Shown here: positions 1-8,586 of the stretch, in pieces
Layout: every line of letters begins with the position of its first letter
Position numbering within the stretch: the stretch's first letter is position 1
Origin: a virus
Strand: one strand, 5' to 3'
Virus record (IMG/VR): IMGVR_UViG_3300037189_018651
Span: 29,198-93,197 of that record
DNA length: 64,000 nt
Made by a program: the position numbers and the translations under genes
The notes under the pieces: model-generated
Database searches by the model: none
What the model was told of the DNA's origin: nothing
Seen by the model: only the letters and a program-made list of their open reading frames with translations

Positions 1-383
1 GTAACTACTTCGTAGGTAAGTCTAAAGTATTAGATACACCCATGGGTAAACTTCTCAAGTCTCTCATCACCGATGGTGTAAGAATGGGTATCTCTTCTCG
101 TGCTCTTGGTAACGTTACAGAGTCATCTGATGCTAAGCACGTATCTAATTTCCATCTTATCTGTCTTGACGTTGTTCATCAACCTTCTGTTCAGAATGCA
201 ATGCTTGAATCCGTCATGGAGTCAAAAGAATGGATGATCGGTAACGACGGTAGAATTGTTGAGTACATTAAGAATGCATACAATAAATTAGAAAAGAGTT
301 TATCACATTTACCTAAGCACGAAACAGATGCTTTCTTAAAAGAGTCATTACTCAACTTTATTAATCTAATAAAAAGAGCTTAA
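1..383 (+). CDS. 21: Prohead core protease gp21, C-terminal part
   Basis: T4 gp21-type serine protease that cleaves scaffold and capsid proteins during prohead maturation. The reading frame is open from base 3, so the gene starts outside the window and about 127 C-terminal residues are seen. The stretch LDTPMGKLLKSLI followed by GVRMGISSRALG matches the conserved gp21 segment around the nucleophilic serine (T4-like phages have GV.LGVSSRGLG). An internal ATG at 42 lies within this conserved block and is not the start. The gene is followed at 4 nt by a small core protein, then scaffold and major capsid protein, the canonical 21-22-23 order. That synteny makes the call firm despite truncation. 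Confidence 0.88.
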   Translation, partial: NYFVGKSKVLDTPMGKLLKSLITDGVRMGISSRALGNVTESSDAKHVSNFHLICLDVVHQPSVQNAMLESVMESKEWMIGNDGRIVEYIKNAYNKLEKSLSHLPKHETDAFLKESLLNFINLIKRA

Positions 384-386
384 TTT

Positions 387-539
387 ATGTCAAACGAAAA
401 ACAAGCAATCCAAACATTTATTAACAGTTTAGTTAGTAAAGATTACTCCCAGGCTCGTACTAACTTAGAAAGTGCAGTAGCTGAAAAATTAAAATCAAGA
501 ATTCGTTCAAGTATTAGTAACGAACAGGTGAAAAAGTAA
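387..539 (+). CDS. Small prohead core protein (gp67/gp68-like)
   Basis: A 50-residue protein starting at ATG 387 and ending at TAA 539, squeezed between gp21 and gp22. It reads as a helical polypeptide: an IQTFINSLVSKDY segment, then SAVAEKLKSRIRSSI. This pattern (a short helix with aromatic residue, then KLK.RI) is typical of small prohead core proteins beside gp21/gp22 in T4-like phages. It probably helps form the scaffold core that the protease digests. Assignment rests on position and this short pattern only. In T4 itself genes 67 and 68 lie before 21, so the order here is slightly different. Confidence 0.55.
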   Translation: MSNEKQAIQTFINSLVSKDYSQARTNLESAVAEKLKSRIRSSISNEQVKK

Positions 540-569
540 CCAATTAGATTAAATAAATATACAACACTT

Positions 570-1544
570 ATGAACTTTAAGGAAATTCTAAAAGATCAAT
601 TTAAAGATCTTATTACCGAAGAAACACTCTCAGCCGTTCACGAAGCTTTCGAAACAGCTGTTAAAGAAAAAGCCAATCTTCAAACCGAAGCAGCCATCGC
701 TAAAATTGACGATGATCATGCTGAGAAACTTAAAGCCTTAGTTGAAGCTATTGATGAGGATCACACCGCCAAGCTCCAGAAGCTCGTCGAGACAATTGAT
801 TTTGATCACTCCAATAAGCTTCAAAAAGTACTTGCTAAAATTGACGAAAACCACACAGGCATGCTTCAGCAGATCATCGAGTCTTATGAAGCCAAGCTTG
901 CCGATGCTAAGGTTGAATTATCTGAAAGTGCTGAAGCTTTCAGTAACCGTATCGTTGATGAGGTTTCCAATTACCTAGATCTTTACCTTGATAAGACAGT
1001 ACCTGTCGATCAAGTCAATGAAGCTGTTGAAAACATCAAGGCTCGTAAGACTCTTGACGCCATTCGTCAGCTTGTTGCAGTTAATGAAGAGTACATTGAT
1101 AATGAAATCAAAGAAGCTCTTCTTGACGGCAAGAGAACAATCGATTCCTTAAAGAAGGAGTTAAACGAAGCAATAGAAGCTAACACCGATCTTAACCACA
1201 AGTTAAGCCGTACAGAAGCTTCCTTATTGCTTGAAAGCAAGACAAAGGATTTACCTGGGTCTGCTAAAGCTTATGTAACTAAGCTTCTCAAGGGTAAGAC
1301 CCCTGAGTATATTAATGAGAACTATCAGTACGTAGTTGAGATGTTCGAGAAAGAAGTTTCCGAACTGGAAGAAACCGCCAAAGAAGGTCTGACCGCTCGC
1401 ATTGTTGAATCAATCGACCGTCCAGAAACCGAGGTTCTTTCAGAAGAAATTTCTGCTCCAAGACCTGTATCAAGTACAGGAGTAGGCGGATATCTGAATG
1501 AGATGAAAAAGATTGACGGATCTAGTATCCGTTTCAATCACTAA
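570..1544 (+). CDS. 22: Scaffolding / prohead core protein gp22
   Basis: Main scaffold of the T4-type prohead, a 324-residue acidic, highly helical coiled-coil protein expected to be degraded by gp21. Residues about 45-105 hold four consecutive 15-residue repeats with the pattern ..ID.DH..KLQ.LV, then ESYEAKL, matching the DH..KL periodicity of marine T4-like gp22. The C-terminus has the usual GGYLNEMKK element. It lies directly upstream of gp23. Codon use is richer in C-ending codons than in the fibre genes, as in gp23. An AATAAATA late-type box (552-559) lies 10 nt before the ATG and no Shine-Dalgarno is visible. Confidence 0.87.
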   Translation: MNFKEILKDQFKDLITEETLSAVHEAFETAVKEKANLQTEAAIAKIDDDHAEKLKALVEAIDEDHTAKLQKLVETIDFDHSNKLQKVLAKIDENHTGMLQQIIESYEAKLADAKVELSESAEAFSNRIVDEVSNYLDLYLDKTVPVDQVNEAVENIKARKTLDAIRQLVAVNEEYIDNEIKEALLDGKRTIDSLKKELNEAIEANTDLNHKLSRTEASLLLESKTKDLPGSAKAYVTKLLKGKTPEYINENYQYVVEMFEKEVSELEETAKEGLTARIVESIDRPETEVLSEEISAPRPVSSTGVGGYLNEMKKIDGSSIRFNH

Positions 1545-1601
1545 AATTTTTCATACTCAACAAGGTCGAAAATCTTTTAACAAAAAGGAAAATTTATAAC
1601 T

Positions 1602-3071
1602 ATGGAACTTCTGCATATCGATAAATCCAAGGCTACATCTTTAGTTGAAAAGTGGGCTCCAGTTCTGGACTACTCTTCTGACAAGGTAGCTGCTATCGAA
1701 AATGATAACACACGTCTCAATACCGCCATCCTTCTGGAAAACCAGGAGAAGTGGTGCTTTGAGTCTTCCAACACTGCTAGTGGTGGTGTCTTTGGTGGTA
1801 ATGCCTATCAGGTTAACCCTGGTACCATTCCTAACAGCGACACATACGCAAACGGTGATGCTCGTCTTCCTAAGGTTCTGATCCCCATGATCCGCCGTAC
1901 ATTCCCCGAACTCATCACAAATGAGATCGTTGGTGTACAGCCCATGACAGGACCCGTTGGTCTGGCATTCGCCATGCGTTACCGCTACGAGGCATCTTCC
2001 CTCGGTAATAGCACATACGGTGATGGCCGTAATGATCTCACCCTCGGTGGGGCTCAGGCAACATCAATGTATGGACCTGCTAGTGCTAGCAAGGGTAAGG
2101 AAATCGGTTACAACTATCTGAATACCGCCTTCACAGGCGTTACCAGTGGTAACTTAACCGGTAACGATGATTGGGCCATTCTGCCTGAAGACGCCGGCGT
2201 AGCCGCGATCCTCAGCCAGTTTGAACTCAGCTCCAACATCCCTCAGGTAACAGTATCATTTGAGAAGACCGCTGTCGAGGCCGGCACACGCCGTCTCGCC
2301 GCTAAGTGGTCTGTCGAATTAGAGCAGGATCTTAAGAATATGAATGGTATCGACATCGATGCCGAGCTCACAAACGCCATGTCCTACGAAATTCAGGCTG
2401 AAATTGACCGTGAAATGATTTCACGTATGATTCAGACCTGCTTAACCGCAGGCGCCGGTGTTGGTTACAGCACATGGTCAGCAATTTCTGCTGACGGTCG
2501 CTGGTCCGGTGAGCGCGCTCGTGACTTCTACAACAGAATTGTTGTTGAGGCCAATCGTGTCGCTATCCGCAACCGCCGTGGTGCAGCCAATTTCATTATT
2601 GCTACACCTCGTATTTGCGCTATTCTTGAGTCACTGCCCACATTCACATGGCAGCCCGTTACTGGCTCAGTAAATACCACACCCGTTGGTATTGCTAAAG
2701 TTGGTGCCGTTGGTGGTCGTTTCCAGATCTATCGTGATACTCGTACAGAGGCACAAGTCAACGCTGGGTACAATCCCGCAGGCGCTGGCTACAGTGCTGG
2801 TGGTAACAAGCGTCCCGTCGGACAGGTCGATTACGCCCTGCTCGGCTATAAGGGCCCTGAGTATTATGATACCGGTATCGTATACTGCCCTTACATCCCT
2901 GTAATGGTTCAGCGTACAATCGGTCCGAATGACTTCAGTCCTCGTGTTGGTCTCTTAACCCGTTACGGTGTTGTTGACCACATTTTCGGTGCTAACCTTT
3001 ACTATCACTTAGTAATCTGCACCGGTCTGGGCCAGTCCTTCACACCTGGATCCGCCGCTGTCTATCTCTAA
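1602..3071 (+). CDS. 23: Major capsid protein gp23
   Basis: T4 gp23-type major capsid protein, 489 residues (T4: 521). Recognised blocks in order: LLENQEKW near residue 45, PMIRRTFPELI and VGVQPMTGPVGLAF around 105-125, RRLAAKWSVELEQDL and DIDAELTNAM near 235-260, RWSGERARDFYN near 305, GAANFIIATPRI near 330, GGRFQIYRD, and GYKGPEYYDTGIVYCPYIP followed by RVGLLTRYG near the end. The N-terminal 45-70 residues should be removed by gp21, which cuts after (L/I)xE. Codon use is clearly optimised (C-ending codons). An AAAAAGGAAAA Shine-Dalgarno-like stretch lies upstream, one of very few in the window. A strong terminator follows. Confidence 0.97.
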   Translation: MELLHIDKSKATSLVEKWAPVLDYSSDKVAAIENDNTRLNTAILLENQEKWCFESSNTASGGVFGGNAYQVNPGTIPNSDTYANGDARLPKVLIPMIRRTFPELITNEIVGVQPMTGPVGLAFAMRYRYEASSLGNSTYGDGRNDLTLGGAQATSMYGPASASKGKEIGYNYLNTAFTGVTSGNLTGNDDWAILPEDAGVAAILSQFELSSNIPQVTVSFEKTAVEAGTRRLAAKWSVELEQDLKNMNGIDIDAELTNAMSYEIQAEIDREMISRMIQTCLTAGAGVGYSTWSAISADGRWSGERARDFYNRIVVEANRVAIRNRRGAANFIIATPRICAILESLPTFTWQPVTGSVNTTPVGIAKVGAVGGRFQIYRDTRTEAQVNAGYNPAGAGYSAGGNKRPVGQVDYALLGYKGPEYYDTGIVYCPYIPVMVQRTIGPNDFSPRVGLLTRYGVVDHIFGANLYYHLVICTGLGQSFTPGSAAVYL

Positions 3072-3097
3072 TACTGAGATCGCAAACAATCAAAAGA

Positions 3098-3130
3098 GAC
3101 CCCATTCGAAAGAATGGGGTTTTCTTTTTG
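3098..3130 (+). terminator. Rho-independent terminator after gp23
   Basis: Perfect 9-bp stem ACCCCATTC / GAATGGGGT closed by a GAAA tetraloop and followed by TTTCTTTTT. It lies 27 nt after the gp23 stop codon and isolates the capsid block from the next gene. Confidence 0.93.
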
Positions 3131-3176
3131 TATTAAACACTAAAAATACTACTGAGTAGAATAAATATATGTACAT

Positions 3177-3530
3177 ATGGCAATTGTATATCAATACGAA
3201 GACGCAGTAGGTAGCCCTGCAACAAACGGTGTTAACTTACTTTCCGCAACTAACGCAACAAGAGTTCTCTTCAATGACTCTGGTACACTTAACAATGTTG
3301 CTTTAACATCAACATTCGTTAATACAGCTGGTGCAACTCTCTCCTCTGGAGCTGGTAAACTTGTTTATGATACTGCTTACGCAGGCGACGTTGTATATTT
3401 TATTTTAAATGACCGTACATCCTTTGCTGGTACATTACCTGGTACCAGTAGTACAATTACATTAACTGCTAACGGGTTTAATGCATGGGGTCCTACAGAG
3501 CGTAGACTTCGCCACTTAGAGCAGTTCTAA
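3177..3530 (+). CDS. Small beta-rich protein downstream of gp23, possible decoration protein
   Basis: A 117-residue protein I do not recognise. It is rich in small residues, Thr, Ser and Val, with no cysteine, no signal peptide and no membrane segment, so a small beta structure is likely. The C-terminus is basic and aromatic (GPTERRLRHLEQF). It has its own late-type box (AATAAATA, about 3160-3167) and its own terminator, so it is a strongly expressed single-gene unit directly behind the capsid gene. That context fits a capsid decoration or minor head protein, but this is inference from position only. Confidence 0.6.
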   Translation: MAIVYQYEDAVGSPATNGVNLLSATNATRVLFNDSGTLNNVALTSTFVNTAGATLSSGAGKLVYDTAYAGDVVYFILNDRTSFAGTLPGTSSTITLTANGFNAWGPTERRLRHLEQF

Positions 3531-3556
3531 AATATACTAATAAATTAATACTGATT

Positions 3557-3591
3557 AGAGCCAACCTCAAAAGTTGGCTCTTTTCTTTTTT
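3557..3591 (+). terminator. Rho-independent terminator
   Basis: Nine-pair stem AGAGCCAAC / GTTGGCTCT with a 7-nt loop (3557-3581) and the T-rich tail TTTCTTTTTT. It ends the single-gene unit at 3177-3530. Confidence 0.92.
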
Positions 3592-3594
3592 ATG

Positions 3595-3602
3595 TATAAA
3601 TA
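3595..3602 (+). promoter_or_regulatory. T4-late-type promoter box TATAAATA
   Basis: Exact match to the T4 late promoter consensus TATAAATA, immediately after the previous terminator and 7 nt before the ATG at 3610. With a start site about 6 nt downstream, as in T4, the mRNA would begin at or next to the start codon. Confidence 0.75.
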
Positions 3603-3609
3603 ACTTACA

Positions 3610-4389
3610 ATGATTGATTGTAATTTTGTTAACACCTTTGATATTAGAACATGTTTAGGTGATTCTCTAACAACACTTAACAATAATTTTTCAGCATTGG
3701 ATGCTGGTATTGCACTAGCTCAAGATATGTTTAATAAACTTCAAAGAGATTTTGGAGCATTTACACCCGGTTTAGTAAGTATCGATAAAAGTATATTATA
3801 TTATGCGCGTTTTACAGAAGCTTACGACCCATTTGATAATTCAAAGTTAGGTTTAACAGGAGGTGCAACAAACAACCGCATTTTAAATCATGTTGATTAT
3901 AACTGCGATACAGACGGTAATCAAATACTTACAGGTGACGCTTCACAAGGATATTATAAGCTTAATACAACTACAGGTGTTATAACAGTGCCTCCAGGTA
4001 TTTATGATATCGATGCAGAAGCTTCTGCAATGAGAACAGAATCCCATTGTGCAAATCTTGTTTATAACCGTGTACAAAATTCACCTGATGATGTTATATT
4101 ACAAGGTTCATCAGAATATACTGAGCAAGGTGTATTACCAAGGCACACAGGAGAATGGGCACCTATTTGGTGTAAAATGAGAGGTAGAGTAAAATTTACA
4201 GATTACACTGATATGCATATAGTACATTATATTAATGCAGGTGTTAATCTAGCTGCAAAAGGTAGATGTTTTACAGCAGGTACATCATATACAAGAGATA
4301 ATATTAATAACTCTCTACCAGGATTTACAGATGATATACCGTTAATGTATTATGCTTTTTTCAACATACAAAAAATTAAAGACGTATGA
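3610..4389 (+). CDS. Fibre protein 1 of a tandem family (IGDSL N-module, jelly-roll-like C-domain)
   Basis: A 259-residue virion adhesin candidate. The N-terminus carries CLGDSLTTLNNNFSALD (about residues 15-31), a motif shared with five other proteins here and probably a trimerisation/docking element. The second half has the beta-sandwich signature of C1q-like phage tip domains: an ITVPPGIYDIDAEAS strand, a HCANLVY strand, QGSSEYT, then MRGRVKF and a closing AFFNIQKIKDV strand. It is first of four paralogues transcribed together from a TATAAATA box, and its stop overlaps the next start (ATGA). Likely role: receptor binding. The substrate is unknown. Confidence 0.75.
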   Translation: MIDCNFVNTFDIRTCLGDSLTTLNNNFSALDAGIALAQDMFNKLQRDFGAFTPGLVSIDKSILYYARFTEAYDPFDNSKLGLTGGATNNRILNHVDYNCDTDGNQILTGDASQGYYKLNTTTGVITVPPGIYDIDAEASAMRTESHCANLVYNRVQNSPDDVILQGSSEYTEQGVLPRHTGEWAPIWCKMRGRVKFTDYTDMHIVHYINAGVNLAAKGRCFTAGTSYTRDNINNSLPGFTDDIPLMYYAFFNIQKIKDV

Positions 4390-5087
4390 GTGTTACTAAT
4401 ATTAACCCGCAACAGTATATAGGGGATACGCTACCGATTATTAATGGTAATTTTAATAATCTTTATAGTAGTCTTCAATTTCTCGAAACAGCTGCTGCTG
4501 CATTAAGTGCTGCATTCAGTACCCGTATAGTCGGTATTACAAGCATTGATAACTGCGGTCCTTATGGAGCTTTTTTTACAGAGACATACCCGGCTACTAT
4601 TTCCCAAAGTAGTCTCGCGATTGATACTTTATATGGTACTAATCCTATTATAAGAAATCTTAATACTGTAAATTACAATGTAGATATAAACGGTCAAGCA
4701 ACTACAAATAATAATACTTCATATTACAAACTTAATAACAGTAAAATCTTTATACCTAAAGGTATTTACGATATTAATGCAGGATGTTCAGGGTATTATT
4801 GTTTTGCTCATACTGCAAATATAATGTATACAACTGCATCTATCACAACACCTTTACCACTTTTATATGGTTCATCTGAGTATTCTTCAACAGGTGATTC
4901 ATTCGGTTCATCCAATAATGTTAAAATAAGAGGTAGAGTTGTATTTAACCAAGACACAACTGTATTTATTAAGCATTATTTTGCGCAAAAAGGATATGTA
5001 GGTGTTTCACCTAACACAACACCTCCAACTAATTTTGATAAATTTTATCTCGCGTATTTAGGTATACAAAAAATTAAGAGTATATAA
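4386..5087 (+). CDS. Fibre protein 2 of the tandem family
   Basis: A 233-residue paralogue of the preceding protein. It has QYIGDTLPIINGNFNNLYSS at residues about 10-30, the same IFIPKGIYDINAGCS, YGSSEYSS and IRGRVVF strands, and the C-terminal LGIQKIKSI. It overlaps the upstream gene by 4 nt (ATGA), so translation is probably coupled; no ribosome binding site is seen. Sequence divergence from its neighbours is high outside the framework strands, as expected for tips with different receptor specificities. Confidence 0.72.
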   Translation: MSVTNINPQQYIGDTLPIINGNFNNLYSSLQFLETAAAALSAAFSTRIVGITSIDNCGPYGAFFTETYPATISQSSLAIDTLYGTNPIIRNLNTVNYNVDINGQATTNNNTSYYKLNNSKIFIPKGIYDINAGCSGYYCFAHTANIMYTTASITTPLPLLYGSSEYSSTGDSFGSSNNVKIRGRVVFNQDTTVFIKHYFAQKGYVGVSPNTTPPTNFDKFYLAYLGIQKIKSI

Positions 5088-5088
5088 T

Positions 5089-5877
5089 ATGACAACTATA
5101 CAAACTATTTCAGCTACTGAATATATAGGAGATTCTTATTCAAAAATTTTTAATAATTTTGGAAACATAAGCGGAGAATTATGTAATATATTAACGTTTT
5201 TAGATACATTAAGTAGTGCGTTTGGTTCACGCGCTATTGGTATTACTAGTCTTGATCATAGTGTATACTTTTCAGCAAGATTTGTTGAAAATCGATCTGC
5301 GTTAGCTAGTGATTATGGTATATCGTTTGCTAACATATACCCACCTACAGGATCAAACCCTCTTAGACCTACCACGAATCTTATATATAGACAGCTTAAT
5401 GCTGCCGATTATAATTGTAAAGCAGACGGTACTCTCACAACAGGTAATAACGGTTTTTATACACTCGACCCGTCCACGGGTATTGTAACTGTACCAGCAG
5501 GTATCTATAGAGTAGATAGTGAAGTATCAGCATACTATACAGATACTCATATTTCTAATTTAGTTAATGCAGTAACCGATGATGTATTATTATATGGTAC
5601 CGCTGAGTATTCTGACACAGCTTATTATCCTACTACAACGACGTATTCAAAAATGCATGGTAGGTTAGTGTTTCCGACAGAAACGAAAATACGTATTAAA
5701 CAATACATAAAAACTGTTGTTAATAATAAAGATGCGAGTCTTTACACCGGGTTAGGTTATACATTCTCCCATGCTTCAGCAAACGGTATGAGTAGCGTTT
5801 TAACTAAGACAACCCCTAATTTATATTTTGCTTTTATTAATATACAAAAAATACAGGACTACACTCCACCCTCCTAA
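5089..5877 (+). CDS. Fibre protein 3 of the tandem family
   Basis: A 262-residue paralogue: EYIGDSYSKIFNNFGNIS near the N-terminus, then the same beta-sandwich framework (VTVPAGIYRVDSEVS, YGTAEYSD, MHGRLVFP) and the C-terminal FAFINIQKIQDY strand. It starts 1 nt after the upstream stop, without a Shine-Dalgarno. Loops between framework strands differ strongly from copies 1 and 2. Likely a virion receptor-binding protein; a separate enzymatic activity is not apparent. Confidence 0.72.
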   Translation: MTTIQTISATEYIGDSYSKIFNNFGNISGELCNILTFLDTLSSAFGSRAIGITSLDHSVYFSARFVENRSALASDYGISFANIYPPTGSNPLRPTTNLIYRQLNAADYNCKADGTLTTGNNGFYTLDPSTGIVTVPAGIYRVDSEVSAYYTDTHISNLVNAVTDDVLLYGTAEYSDTAYYPTTTTYSKMHGRLVFPTETKIRIKQYIKTVVNNKDASLYTGLGYTFSHASANGMSSVLTKTTPNLYFAFINIQKIQDYTPPS

Positions 5878-5892
5878 TAAATAATAAACAAT

Positions 5893-6654
5893 ATGTCAAC
5901 GCTTTGTAATTTAACAACTGCCATTTCAGGTAATCAATGTATAGGTGATACATTACCGGTTATTAATGCTAACTTTAATAATTTAGACGTAGCTGTTTGT
6001 AATTTATCGACACACCCTTTTACGTTACAGGTTATTGATTCACCTACAATTAATTTAACATTATCACAAACTGCAAATGTAGCTAAATTATCTGCTGATT
6101 ATATTGGAGGTGATATAAGTAATTTATACTCTTTAGTACGAAAATTAACAAGCGATATGCAAAACATTGGAAATTATCCTTATCTTGAGTACGGCTGGGT
6201 TACTGCACTGAACGCAGCACCTCAAAACATCCGTAACACAGTAACCACTCTAAGCTGTACAACAAAAATTGTTGATACGCAAGGTATAGGATATGACCCC
6301 GTTAATAGCACAATAACTGTTGATCCAGGTACTTATTCTTATGAAGCAGGTGCGGAGACCGGATCATTACACAACTACGATGCAAAATTATTACTTTATA
6401 ATGGTAGTACGTTGATAGGTAATCAAGACGGTACTGTAGCCGGTTCAACTTTTAATTCAGGAACCTGTTCAATGAAGGGCGTAGTAACATTCAATACTCA
6501 GGCGTCATTGACTTTGAGAATGGTAGGTCAAGATTTTGCAGACCCCGCAGGATATGTCTTTATTAAATCTGGTGATCAGTACGGCAACCAAATAAACAAT
6601 AGCACAACCACACTCGATAAGCGTGTTTGGATAAAACTCTGGAAAGTAGGTTAA
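5893..6654 (+). CDS. Fibre protein 4 of the tandem family (divergent)
   Basis: A 253-residue, most divergent member. The N-terminal module is present (CIGDTLPVINANFNNLD, about residues 16-32), followed by a segment with possible helical character (SNLYSLVRKLTSDM) and a beta-sandwich with ITVDPGTYSYEAGAE, MKGVVTF and a final WIKLWKVG strand. It has its own AATAAATA box at 5876-5884. The fourth copy keeps the fold framework but has lost the SSEY motif, so binding specificity has probably changed. Confidence 0.7.
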   Translation: MSTLCNLTTAISGNQCIGDTLPVINANFNNLDVAVCNLSTHPFTLQVIDSPTINLTLSQTANVAKLSADYIGGDISNLYSLVRKLTSDMQNIGNYPYLEYGWVTALNAAPQNIRNTVTTLSCTTKIVDTQGIGYDPVNSTITVDPGTYSYEAGAETGSLHNYDAKLLLYNGSTLIGNQDGTVAGSTFNSGTCSMKGVVTFNTQASLTLRMVGQDFADPAGYVFIKSGDQYGNQINNSTTTLDKRVWIKLWKVG

Positions 6655-6655
6655 T

Positions 6656-6763
6656 ATGGCTAATTATAGTCAAAGAAAGTACAGAACTGTTCATGTACAA
6701 ACAGCCAGTAAAAAGAAAACTTTCCTACAGAAAGTAACAGCTTATATAAAGCGTTTTATTTAA
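6656..6763 (+). CDS. Very small basic protein, unknown
   Basis: A 35-residue reading frame starting 1 nt after the fourth fibre gene (TAATATG) and overlapping the end of the opposing sulfotransferase gene by 8 nt. It is lysine/arginine rich (SQRKYR, SKKKTF, YIKRFI). The tight spacing suggests it is a translated tail of the fibre operon, but its size makes it uncertain. Confidence 0.4.
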   Translation: MANYSQRKYRTVHVQTASKKKTFLQKVTAYIKRFI

Positions 6764-7580
6764 GGTATCCAAAGCCTTTCTGGTACCATTGAAAGGTATT
6801 ATCAATCCAAGTACAAACTGGTTCTCCCAGGATCTCCCTTGAATCATCCTTAAGTGCTTTTACCTCTCTGCGTATTGTGTGAAGAGTATCTGTTAAACCA
6901 TAAACAGAGTCATCTTCCTTAATAGACTGCTCGACGTTTTTAAAGTCGTGTTCGAAATTAGGTAGATCAAGATAACTATAAATTCGTTCCATTTGCTCGG
7001 AAGGATTAGAAGAAAGATCTTCTGCTCGTACATAAAGTATATTCTTATTAATACCTTCGTGTACGCATTGCTGTAAACGTTCTAATGCTAAACCAACAGG
7101 TGGGGAGGCAAACCAAGCATCTACTCTCTTTGCTGTAGATGTACCTTTCATATCTCTATGATTTTGTATCTCCTGATGATGTTCTTGATTTGCTCTATAG
7201 AGCTTTTCCATAGAAGCAATTATACCTTTAAGGTCTCTTACCATACAGATCATTTTAGGCTGATAGGGCATAAAAGCATTAAACCAAGAATAATGAATTG
7301 AAGCGCCTCTCGTCTTAATACAAAGATTAGGTTTATCGGTATAAGCATCAGCATATCCTTGAAGACCACCCCAACAGAACCCACGCCAGGTATTCAAAGC
7401 TAGATCTTTATCCATAGCTTTAACCTCTGGTGTACTCGTATAATTCATCCTAGCACCATAAAGATATTCAAGTACAGGGTCGGTTTGTGTAGCTTGAATC
7501 TCCGGATGCTGATTAAAAATGCACTGAAGAAGGGTAGAACAACTTCTAGGCATTGATGAATTAAAGAATATATTTTTCAT
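6756..7580 (-). CDS. PAPS-dependent sulfotransferase
   Basis: A 274-residue sulfotransferase-family protein that would move a sulfuryl group from PAPS to a hydroxyl, probably on a sugar. The 5'-phosphosulfate loop is SMPRSCSTLL (residues 9-18; family pattern PRSGTTLL) after the first beta strand. The 3'-phosphate motif is MVRDLKGIIASM (113-124; family pattern RDP...S). The usual downstream region (ILYVRAEDL near 195) is also present. Its ATG shares one base with the stop of the upstream glycosyltransferase (TAATG), so the two are co-translated. An APS kinase that could supply PAPS lies at 21086-21646. The acceptor is unknown; Cys replacing Gly in the loop is a minor oddity. Confidence 0.82.
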   Translation of the reverse strand: MKNIFFNSSMPRSCSTLLQCIFNQHPEIQATQTDPVLEYLYGARMNYTSTPEVKAMDKDLALNTWRGFCWGGLQGYADAYTDKPNLCIKTRGASIHYSWFNAFMPYQPKMICMVRDLKGIIASMEKLYRANQEHHQEIQNHRDMKGTSTAKRVDAWFASPPVGLALERLQQCVHEGINKNILYVRAEDLSSNPSEQMERIYSYLDLPNFEHDFKNVEQSIKEDDSVYGLTDTLHTIRREVKALKDDSREILGEPVCTWIDNTFQWYQKGFGYLK

Positions 7581-8512
7581 TAGTTTAAAAGCAGACCATT
7601 ATTATCTACTAACTTTGTACCAGGTTCAAGCAAAGAATTAGCTAATTCTTTAATATCAAAAATACTATTTACATCAGTATAAGGACATTCATGGAATCGA
7701 CTACCTACCCAGTCATACTCTTCTAAATACGATTCAACGTAATGCTTAAACTCAGTACTACCTTTTGCAATTATATTATTATGCAACTTATAACCAAACA
7801 CAGTTGGCGAATTAGCAATCCATCCTACGGTAGCAGGCTTATTAAGAGCAGCACAAGCATGCTGCATAAGTGAATCAATACCTAAAAACTTATCAGATAA
7901 TGCAATAACACTAATAATGTCTCGAAGATTACCTGTTAATTGTTCCGTACCATCGATTACAATCTGATTATCTCGTCTTATTTGATATACCTTACTAAAT
8001 TGTGATTTAACAAGATTTACGGTTTCTTGAGCTACCTGAGGTGGTAGGTCTCTAGCCCATGAATAGGGGTATCCTTGACCATCTGCACCACCTGAGGACT
8101 GAACAACAAGTATAGGTCCTTGCTTTTTAACCAGAGCGTTTGCAGCCATTAATTCCCTGTTACTTAGATAAATTCTAGGCTGTACGCTATCACAGGGAAT
8201 ATCATAAAGATCACACCAAACCTCTGCAAGATGCTTTCTCTTTAGAAGAAGATCTTCAGAATGATAAGGCTCAAGACGCATTATTTTAGTCTTTTTATCC
8301 TTAATGTAATCCTCGTAAAAATATAGCAAAGTACCAAACTTATAAACCCTATGTACGTCTGGATTATGTATCCATACTTCAGGCCATGCTGTAACAATAA
8401 TTAACTTACTTACAAAATGTTGTTTTTTAATTGCATGCGCAACAGCAGTTGCAGCAACGTTTTTACCCATACCTCCATCAATATGTAGTATAATATATTC
8501 ATATTCGTTCAC
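7580..8512 (-). CDS. Glycosyltransferase family 9-like protein (heptosyltransferase fold)
   Basis: A 310-residue GT-B enzyme resembling ADP-heptose:LPS heptosyltransferases. N-terminal Rossmann half: IDGGMGKNVAATAVAHAI (about 12-29) and ..IIVTAWPEVWIHNPDVHRVY. C-terminal nucleotide-sugar half: ILVVQSSGGADGQGYPYSW near 135, DRPP-like region with LPPQVAQETVNLV, then LSDKFLGIDSLMQHACAAL, the family signature where the donor binds. Likely role: adding a sugar to a host or virion glycan, perhaps the acceptor for the sulfotransferase encoded next to it. The donor sugar cannot be read from the sequence. Confidence 0.75.
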   Translation of the reverse strand: MNEYEYIILHIDGGMGKNVAATAVAHAIKKQHFVSKLIIVTAWPEVWIHNPDVHRVYKFGTLLYFYEDYIKDKKTKIMRLEPYHSEDLLLKRKHLAEVWCDLYDIPCDSVQPRIYLSNRELMAANALVKKQGPILVVQSSGGADGQGYPYSWARDLPPQVAQETVNLVKSQFSKVYQIRRDNQIVIDGTEQLTGNLRDIISVIALSDKFLGIDSLMQHACAALNKPATVGWIANSPTVFGYKLHNNIIAKGSTEFKHYVESYLEEYDWVGSRFHECPYTDVNSIFDIKELANSLLEPGTKLVDNNGLLLN

Positions 8513-8566
8513 GTATTAATTTTATATTAGAACAGTATATATTCAACTTTAATTTTTAAAATTAAC

Positions 8567-8585
8567 GGTTAAATATTTATTAACC
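8567..8585. promoter_or_regulatory. Inverted repeat GGTTAA-N7-TTAACC with late-type box in divergent gap
   Basis: A perfect 6-bp inverted repeat whose 7-nt centre reads ATATTTA, ending 1 nt before the ATG at 8587. The centre provides a TAAATA-type box on both strands. The site separates the minus-strand glycan operon (8512) from the plus-strand baseplate operon (8587), so it could be a bidirectional promoter or an operator; which one is not decidable here. Confidence 0.5.
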
Positions 8586-8586
8586 A

